9,320 nucleotides of DNA from assembly GCA_005883255.1 (NCBI GenBank), contig VAXS01000191.1, forward strand, positions 1-9,320. The letters are read 5' to 3'. Shown one piece after another: positions 6,489-9,320 of the stretch (position 1 is the stretch's first letter; each line of letters starts with the position of its first letter). The translations under genes and the position numbers were made by a program. The DNA is from Actinomycetota bacterium (GTDB taxonomy: Bacteria; Actinomycetota; Thermoleophilia; Solirubrobacterales; Solirubrobacteraceae). Under the pieces are notes generated by a model that had not been told where the DNA came from, searched no databases, and saw only the letters and a program-made list of their open reading frames with translations.

Positions 6489-7718
6489 CTAGGCGGCCGC
6501 CGCCTCCTTCTCCGGCGCGGCCGCCGCCTCCTTCTCGGGCTCGGCGGCCGGCGCCTCGGAGGCCGGCTCCTCGGCCCGGCGGGGCAGCAGCGTCTCGCGG
6601 GCGATGACCAGGCGCTGGATCTGCGAGGTGCCCTCGTAGAGCTGCATGATCTTCGCGTCCCGCATGAGCTTCTCGACCGGGTACTCCTTGATGAAGCCGT
6701 AGCCGCCGTAGACCTGGACGGCGTCGGTGGTGACCTTCATCGCGGTGTCGGCGGCGAAGCGCTTGGCGTGCGAGGACTGCAGCGTGTTGCGCCGGCCCTC
6801 GTCGAGCAGGACCGCCGACTGCCAGGTGAGCAGCCGGGAGGCCTCGACCTCGGTCGCCATGTCGGCGATCATGAACTGGATCGCCTGGTGCATGGCGATC
6901 GGCACGCCGAACTGGATCCGCTCCTTCGAGTAGTTGGTGGCGAACTCGAAGGCGGCGCGAGCGATGCCCACGGCCATCGCGGCCACGCCCGGCCGGGTGC
7001 GGTCGAGCGTCATCATCGCCAGCTTGAAGCCGTGGTTCTCCTCGCCCAGCAGGTGGTCGGCGGGGACCTCCGTGTCGTTGAAGGTGATGGCCGCGGTGTT
7101 CGACGCCCGCTGGCCCATCTTGTCCTCCTTCTTGTCCACCGTGACGGTGTCGTCACGGGGCACGACGAAGGCGGAGATCCCGCGGTGGCCGGCGTCCTTG
7201 TCGGTCTTGGCGTAGACGGTGTAGTAGTCGGCGTAGCCGCCGTTGGTGATGAACGACTTGCTGCCGTTGATGACGTACTTGTCGCCCTGGCGCACGGCGG
7301 TGGTCCGCATGCCAGACACGTCGGAGCCCGCGTCGGGCTCGGTCAGGCAGAAGGAGGCGAGCTTGAACTCCTCGGTCAGCATCCCGAGGTACTCCTTCTT
7401 GATCTCCTCGGAGCCGCCGATGTGGATCGGGGCGGTCGCGAGCCCGTTGCAGGCGATCGACGTGCCGATGCCGGAACAGCCCCAGCCCAGCTCCTCCTCG
7501 ATCAGCGTCCCCTCCATGTAGCTCGCACCCGGTCCCCCATACTCCGCCGGGAGGTGGCTGTTCATGAGGCCCAGCTCCCAGGCCTTGCGCAGGACCTCCT
7601 CGGGCCAGGTCCCGTCCTTGTCGTACTCCCAGGCCACCGGGCGCATCTCCTTCTCGGCGAAGTCGTGCGCCATCTCCCGGAGGGCCTTCTGCTCGTCTGT
7701 GAGCGTGAAATCCACCAC
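6489..7718 (-). CDS. Acyl-CoA dehydrogenase, medium-chain (MCAD) type
   Basis: 409 residues. This FAD flavoenzyme would convert acyl-CoA to trans-2-enoyl-CoA and pass electrons to electron-transfer flavoprotein, the first step of beta-oxidation. The sequence closely follows mammalian medium-chain acyl-CoA dehydrogenase: FTLTDEQ at the start, WELGLMNSHLP (47-57), the FAD/substrate motif CLTEPDAGSD (124-133), FITNGG (156-161), MGQRAS (201-206), RRNT (309-312), VYGGYGF (336-342), and the catalytic glutamate E362 in YEGTSQIQR. After the usual end (VIARE, 371-375) there is an extra tail of about 30 residues rich in Ala, Glu and Pro that contains a tandem PEKEAAAA repeat. The gene begins with two adjacent GTG codons (7718, 7715). 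An AGGAGG Shine-Dalgarno (7729-7734, minus strand) is 10 bases before the first, which I take as the start. It is the first gene behind the operator promoter. Chain-length preference is suggested by similarity only. Confidence 0.96.
   Translation of the reverse strand: MVDFTLTDEQKALREMAHDFAEKEMRPVAWEYDKDGTWPEEVLRKAWELGLMNSHLPAEYGGPGASYMEGTLIEEELGWGCSGIGTSIACNGLATAPIHIGGSEEIKKEYLGMLTEEFKLASFCLTEPDAGSDVSGMRTTAVRQGDKYVINGSKSFITNGGYADYYTVYAKTDKDAGHRGISAFVVPRDDTVTVDKKEDKMGQRASNTAAITFNDTEVPADHLLGEENHGFKLAMMTLDRTRPGVAAMAVGIARAAFEFATNYSKERIQFGVPIAMHQAIQFMIADMATEVEASRLLTWQSAVLLDEGRRNTLQSSHAKRFAADTAMKVTTDAVQVYGGYGFIKEYPVEKLMRDAKIMQLYEGTSQIQRLVIARETLLPRRAEEPASEAPAAEPEKEAAAAPEKEAAAA
6493..6540 (-). repeat. 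Two tandem 24-bp repeats in the 3' end of the acyl-CoA dehydrogenase gene
   Basis: Copies at 6493-6516 and 6517-6540 differ at one base (TCCGGC against TCGGGC). Each encodes PEKEAAAA, so the C-terminal tail ends with this octapeptide twice. The repeat is in frame, just before the stop codon. Replication slippage in a Glu/Ala-rich tail is the simplest origin. Confidence 0.85.
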
Positions 7719-7728
7719 GCGTCTCGCG

Positions 7729-7734
7729 CCTCCT
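7729..7734 (-). promoter_or_regulatory. Shine-Dalgarno site deciding the acyl-CoA dehydrogenase start
   Basis: The minus strand reads AGGAGG, a full match to the anti-16S core. It lies 10 bases before the GTG at 7718 and 13 before the GTG at 7715. The spacing favours the first GTG. It is the best ribosome-binding site in the window, which fits the first gene of an operon. Confidence 0.75.
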
Positions 7735-7737
7735 AGA

Positions 7738-7753
7738 TTGACTGGTCAGTCAA
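7738..7753. promoter_or_regulatory. TetR-family-type palindromic operator upstream of the acyl-CoA dehydrogenase
   Basis: TTGACTGGTCAGTCAA consists of two perfect 7-bp arms (TTGACTG/CAGTCAA) around a 2-bp centre. It is AT-richer than its surroundings. It lies 4 bp downstream of the proposed -10 box, over the expected transcription start, and 4 bp before the Shine-Dalgarno site, which is the right place for a repressor. Palindromes of this size and sequence style (TGAC/GTCA arms) are typical of TetR-family regulators, including FadR-like regulators of beta-oxidation. The regulator gene itself is not in the window, so its identity is inference. Confidence 0.7.
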
Positions 7754-7757
7754 CTAA

Positions 7758-7786
7758 AGGGTATCCCACGCCCGAAATGCCGGCAA
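7758..7786 (-). promoter_or_regulatory. Predicted sigma-70-type promoter of the beta-oxidation operon
   Basis: On the minus strand, TTGCCG (7786-7781) and TACCCT (7763-7758) are separated by exactly 17 bp. The -35 keeps the TTG core, and the -10 has the T-A...T positions that actinobacterial promoters conserve. Transcription would start near 7750, inside the operator palindrome. This is a prediction from consensus only. Confidence 0.5.
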
Positions 7787-7854
7787 ACGAGAGCTGTCCG
7801 AGGGGCATGTGGCAAACGGCACGAGCGGCGGCGGGGAGAGCGCCGGGGCCCGGC

Positions 7855-7995
7855 TCAGCGGTTGACGAGCACGATCACGACGGCGGCGATGCCCACCACC
7901 AGGGCGACCGCGGTCAGCAGCGCCAGCGCCCATTGCTCCATGAACAGGACCGGGCGGCGGGGCGCCAGCGACTTGCTGCGAAAGCGGCGCCACAT
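7855..7995 (-). CDS. Small single-pass membrane protein, 46 residues, unknown function
   Basis: The ATG at 7995 opens a 46-codon frame ending in TGA. Residues 1-15 are strongly basic (MWRRFRSKSLAPRRP), and residues about 22-44 form one uninterrupted hydrophobic helix (WALALLTAVALVVGIAAVV and on), followed by NR at the end. By the positive-inside rule the N-terminus should face the cytoplasm. It is not recognisable as a known family. The TAGATT hexamer on the minus strand (8009-8004) lies 8 bases before the ATG and could be a -10 box for a nearly leaderless transcript. It is divergent from the repeat-containing membrane protein, with only 17 bp between the start codons. The minus-strand operon promoter lies about 70 bp after its stop. 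The coherent charge-then-helix pattern supports a real gene; a chance frame in GC-rich DNA remains possible. Confidence 0.55.
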   Translation of the reverse strand: MWRRFRSKSLAPRRPVLFMEQWALALLTAVALVVGIAAVVIVLVNR

Positions 7996-8012
7996 TGGGC
8001 CACAATCTAGCG
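7996..8012. promoter_or_regulatory. 17-bp divergent intergenic region with two candidate overlapping -10 boxes
   Basis: The two start codons at 7995 (minus) and 8013 (plus) are separated by 17 bp. On the plus strand CACAAT (8001-8006) stands 6 bases before the ATG. On the minus strand TAGATT (8009-8004) stands 8 bases before its ATG. Both spacings fit leaderless transcripts, and neither start has a good Shine-Dalgarno sequence. The -35 regions would lie inside the opposite coding sequences and show no clear match, so confidence is limited. Confidence 0.35.
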
Positions 8013-8450
8013 ATGGCCGCCACCATCCAGGACGCTTTCTGGCTCGTCCTCCTGGGAGTCGTCGTGGGCGGCGCGCTGGTGGCGGTCGCGACCCTCCTGG
8101 TCACCGGCCGGCTGTACGACCAGATCGGTCGGGGCGGGCTGTCGATCGACGAGGAGCGCGGGCGCGGCCACCCCACCCGCCCGGCCGGCGGCGCGGCCGC
8201 GACCCGCGAGCGCGACGAGGAGATACGCCAGCTGCTGGCCGCCCGCAACGAGCGCCGCGTCCGCCGCGGCGAGGCCCCGCTCGACGTCGAGGAGGAGCTG
8301 CGGCGACTGACCGCTCCCGCGATCGACCCGGCGCTGCGCGAGGAGATCCGTCAGCTGGTGGTCGCCCGCAACGAGCGCCGTCAGCGGGCGGGCAAGGAGC
8401 CGCTGGACGTCGAGGCCGAGGTCGAGCGGCAGGTGCGCGAGCTGGGGTGA
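8013..8450 (+). CDS. Membrane-anchored protein with duplicated 41-residue cytoplasmic repeat, unknown function
   Basis: 145 residues from the ATG at 8013; a TTG 18 bases upstream is less likely. Residues about 8-31 form one transmembrane helix (FWLVLLGVVVGGALVAVATLL), followed by R33 and a charged, presumably cytoplasmic, remainder. After a flexible Gly/Pro/Ala linker (50-64) there are two copies of a helical unit with a period of exactly 41 residues. The first starts at E69 and the second at E110, sharing EEIRQL, ARNERR, a Gly, and PLDVE followed by a Glu/Arg-rich helix. The DNA copies (from 8217 and 8340) are clearly related but diverged. I do not recognise a named domain. The pattern suggests two antiparallel or coiled helices presenting the invariant ARNERR and PLDVE turns, possibly for protein or nucleic-acid contact. 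It is followed 35 bp later by the acidic protein on the same strand. Confidence 0.8.
   Translation: MAATIQDAFWLVLLGVVVGGALVAVATLLVTGRLYDQIGRGGLSIDEERGRGHPTRPAGGAAATRERDEEIRQLLAARNERRVRRGEAPLDVEEELRRLTAPAIDPALREEIRQLVVARNERRQRAGKEPLDVEAEVERQVRELG
8217..8438 (+). repeat. Diverged internal duplication, period 123 bp
   Basis: The segment beginning GAGGAGATACGCCAGCTG at 8217 is repeated as GAGGAGATCCGTCAGCTG at 8340. Both run on into CGCCCGCAACGAGCGCCG and, later, GACGTCGAG. The offset is 123 bp, which is 41 codons, so reading frame is kept. Many differences are at third positions, which argues for an old duplication under protein-level selection. Confidence 0.75.
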
Positions 8451-8470
8451 TCGCGGCGCGGCGGAGCGGG

Positions 8471-8476
8471 TAGGCT
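8471..8476 (+). promoter_or_regulatory. Possible -10 box for the acidic protein
   Basis: TAGGCT fits the T-A-n-n-n-T pattern and lies 9 bases before the ATG at 8486, so transcription would start only two or three bases before the coding sequence. No Shine-Dalgarno site is present in the gap, which agrees with a leaderless start. No convincing -35 is visible, and read-through from the gene 35 bp upstream is an alternative. Confidence 0.35.
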
Positions 8477-8485
8477 GGGCGCAAC

Positions 8486-8803
8486 ATGGCCGACCCCCGC
8501 GTCTTCCAGCTCGACGAGATCCTCAACCGCCCGGGGACCTACTTCAATCCCCAGACCGAGGTGCTGGTCGTGGTCGACGACTCGCCCGAGCTCGACTCCG
8601 AGATCTTCAACATGGAGGAGCTCGAGGGCGCCGACTGGGTGCTGATCTCCGACGACACGCCGATCGACGAGAACGTCCGGGACGAGCAGCTCGAGGCCTT
8701 CCAGGTCCGCTACCACCCGGGCGCCGCCAACTCGATCACGGACGACGGCGACGAGCACCCCGACGAGACCGAGGAGGACGACCAGGAAGTGGGTCGGGAG
8801 TAG
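8486..8803 (+). CDS. Highly acidic small protein, conserved-looking, unknown function
   Basis: 105 residues with 32 Asp/Glu, only 5 Arg and no Lys, so the isoelectric point must be very low. Residues 1-78 look like a compact folded domain: an opening MADPRVFQLDEIL helix, RPGTYFNP turn, a buried strand EVLVVVDDS (25-33), IFNMEEL, a second strand ADWVLISDD (49-57), and a helix ending in YHPG. Residues 84-105 are a disordered acidic tail. There is no signal peptide or membrane segment, so it is probably cytoplasmic. The regular strand-helix order and the sharp change at the tail support a real protein. I do not recognise a characterised family, though the N-terminal domain has the look of a conserved lineage-specific protein. 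It follows the repeat-containing membrane protein by 35 bp and meets the antiporter gene tail to tail with a 3-bp gap. Confidence 0.85.
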   Translation: MADPRVFQLDEILNRPGTYFNPQTEVLVVVDDSPELDSEIFNMEELEGADWVLISDDTPIDENVRDEQLEAFQVRYHPGAANSITDDGDEHPDETEEDDQEVGRE

Positions 8804-8806
8804 CGG

Positions 8807-9320
8807 CTAGGCCAGGCCGAAGGCGATCACCAGCACGGCGTAGACCGCCAGCAGGATCACCCCCTCGAACCACGTGGACTCCCCCTCGTGGGTCACGTGG
8901 TTGGCGATCAGCACCGCCAGCAGTATTCCGCCCAGCTCGAAGCCGTTGAGCACCAGCGGCATCGGGAACGGCCCCAGCGCCGCCGAGAAGAGCACCAGCA
9001 CCGGCACCACGAACAGCGCGATCTGGGCGCTGGAGCCGATCGCGATGTTGACCGCCAGGTTCATCTGGTCCTTGCGCGCCACCAGCACGGCCACCCAGTG
9101 CTCGGCTGCGTTGCCCACGATCGCCACCACGACCGCGCCGATGAAGAACTCGCTCAGGCCCACCGACTTGGCGGCCTCGGAGATCGACCCCACCAGGATC
9201 TCGGACATGCCGCCCACCGCCACGCCGCCGAGCGCCAGCGCCAGCACGGAGCGCCGCGTGCTCCACGGCGTCACCTCGTCCTTCTCCGCCGGCGGGTTGA
9301 ACAGGCCGCGGTGGCTGCGC
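8807..9320 (-). CDS. Ca2+/H+ antiporter (CaxA family), C-terminal half, 5' end outside window
   Basis: The frame is open to the right edge and 170 residues are visible. It encodes the second half of a cation/proton exchanger that moves Ca2+ out of the cytoplasm against protons. The start is the loop and basic region RSHRGLFNPP, as in CaxA between the two halves. Five hydrophobic segments follow. The second alpha-repeat holds the signature GNAAEHWVAV and is followed by a stretch (MNLAVNIAIGSSAQIALFV) in which the polar GSSAQ, with the glutamate of GNAAEH, lines the ion path. A further helix, with an NGFEL segment at its start, precedes NHVTHEGEST and the last helix. A GTG at 9274 could serve as a start, but the homologous reading continues upstream, so I treat the gene as truncated by the window. 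It is convergent with the acidic-protein gene and has no evident link to the beta-oxidation operon. Confidence 0.92.
   Translation of the reverse strand, partial: RSHRGLFNPPAEKDEVTPWSTRRSVLALALGGVAVGGMSEILVGSISEAAKSVGLSEFFIGAVVVAIVGNAAEHWVAVLVARKDQMNLAVNIAIGSSAQIALFVVPVLVLFSAALGPFPMPLVLNGFELGGILLAVLIANHVTHEGESTWFEGVILLAVYAVLVIAFGLA

Noticed and set aside
4546..7736. Plus-strand frames 4546-5856 and 6363-7736, and minus-strand frame 4853-6415
   Set aside because: They overlap the hydrolase and acyl-CoA dehydrogenase genes in other frames and show no domain-like pattern.
7995..8012. TTG start at 7995 for the repeat-containing membrane protein
   Set aside because: It would add six residues (MGHNLA) before a natural ATG, would overlap the divergent start codon, and has no ribosome-binding site. 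The ATG at 8013 fits better.
7754..8526. Frames at 7754-8248 and 8101-8526 (minus) and 7564-8010 and 7862-8473 (plus)
   Set aside because: Their translations are Arg/Pro/Ala-rich without motifs and conflict with the operator, the small membrane protein and the repeat protein, each of which has a coherent residue pattern.
8807..9274. GTG at 9274 as the true start of the antiporter gene
   Set aside because: The frame stays open to the window edge with RSHRGLFNPP, which fits the inter-repeat loop of CaxA proteins. A start at 9274 would leave only half a transporter.
1..9320. CRISPR arrays, tRNA or rRNA genes, insertion sequences, phage or toxin-antitoxin genes
   Set aside because: I looked for regularly spaced repeats, cloverleaf-type sequences, transposase motifs and terminal inverted repeats and saw none. 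Base composition is even throughout apart from the short operator.

Overview
The window is very GC-rich, gap-poor bacterial chromosome with third-position GC bias in every real gene. Gene content and protein style (an acyl-CoA dehydrogenase operon, an unusual aldo/keto reductase-like family, a lysine-free acidic small protein, probable leaderless starts) suggest a high-GC actinobacterium, possibly of the Thermoleophilia/Solirubrobacterales type. The lineage is inferred from sequence character only. No rRNA, tRNA, CRISPR array, insertion sequence or phage gene was seen.

Layout. Positions 2-142 hold the plus-strand 3' end of a probable cupin gene. It converges, over a 7-bp gap that sits in a small hairpin, on a long minus-strand gene string read from about 7,760 down to 150. 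In transcription order this is: a promoter with a palindromic TetR-type operator (7738-7786), a medium-chain-type acyl-CoA dehydrogenase, a secreted alpha/beta hydrolase of the CocE/S15 kind, an aldo/keto reductase-like protein, an SRPBCC-fold protein, a 3-hydroxyacyl-CoA dehydrogenase, an enoyl-CoA hydratase carrying an extra N-terminal dehydrogenase domain, and a Sir2 NAD-dependent deacylase. The last five are separated by 10 bases or fewer or overlap, so they are very probably co-transcribed and partly translationally coupled. The two genes before them are separated by 71 and about 44 bases and probably belong to the same unit.

Upstream of the operon lie a 46-residue single-pass membrane protein (minus strand), then, divergently and only 17 bp away, a 145-residue membrane-anchored protein with a duplicated 41-residue cytoplasmic repeat. 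A 105-residue, extremely acidic conserved-looking hypothetical protein follows. The window ends in the C-terminal half of a Ca2+/H+ antiporter (minus strand), convergent with the acidic protein across 3 bp.

How the genes work together. The dehydrogenase, hydratase and hydroxyacyl-CoA dehydrogenase supply the first three steps of fatty-acid beta-oxidation; no thiolase or acyl-CoA ligase is present. The operator over the predicted transcription start suggests acyl-CoA- or fatty-acid-responsive repression. The terminal sirtuin could remove acyl groups from lysines in a compartment rich in acyl-CoA. The most notable points are the split of a permuted multifunctional beta-oxidation enzyme into two overlapping genes, the loss of two of the four catalytic residues in the aldo/keto reductase-like protein, and the small divergent membrane-protein locus. 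I do not see a defence, mobile or biosynthetic system that I would call clearly new.
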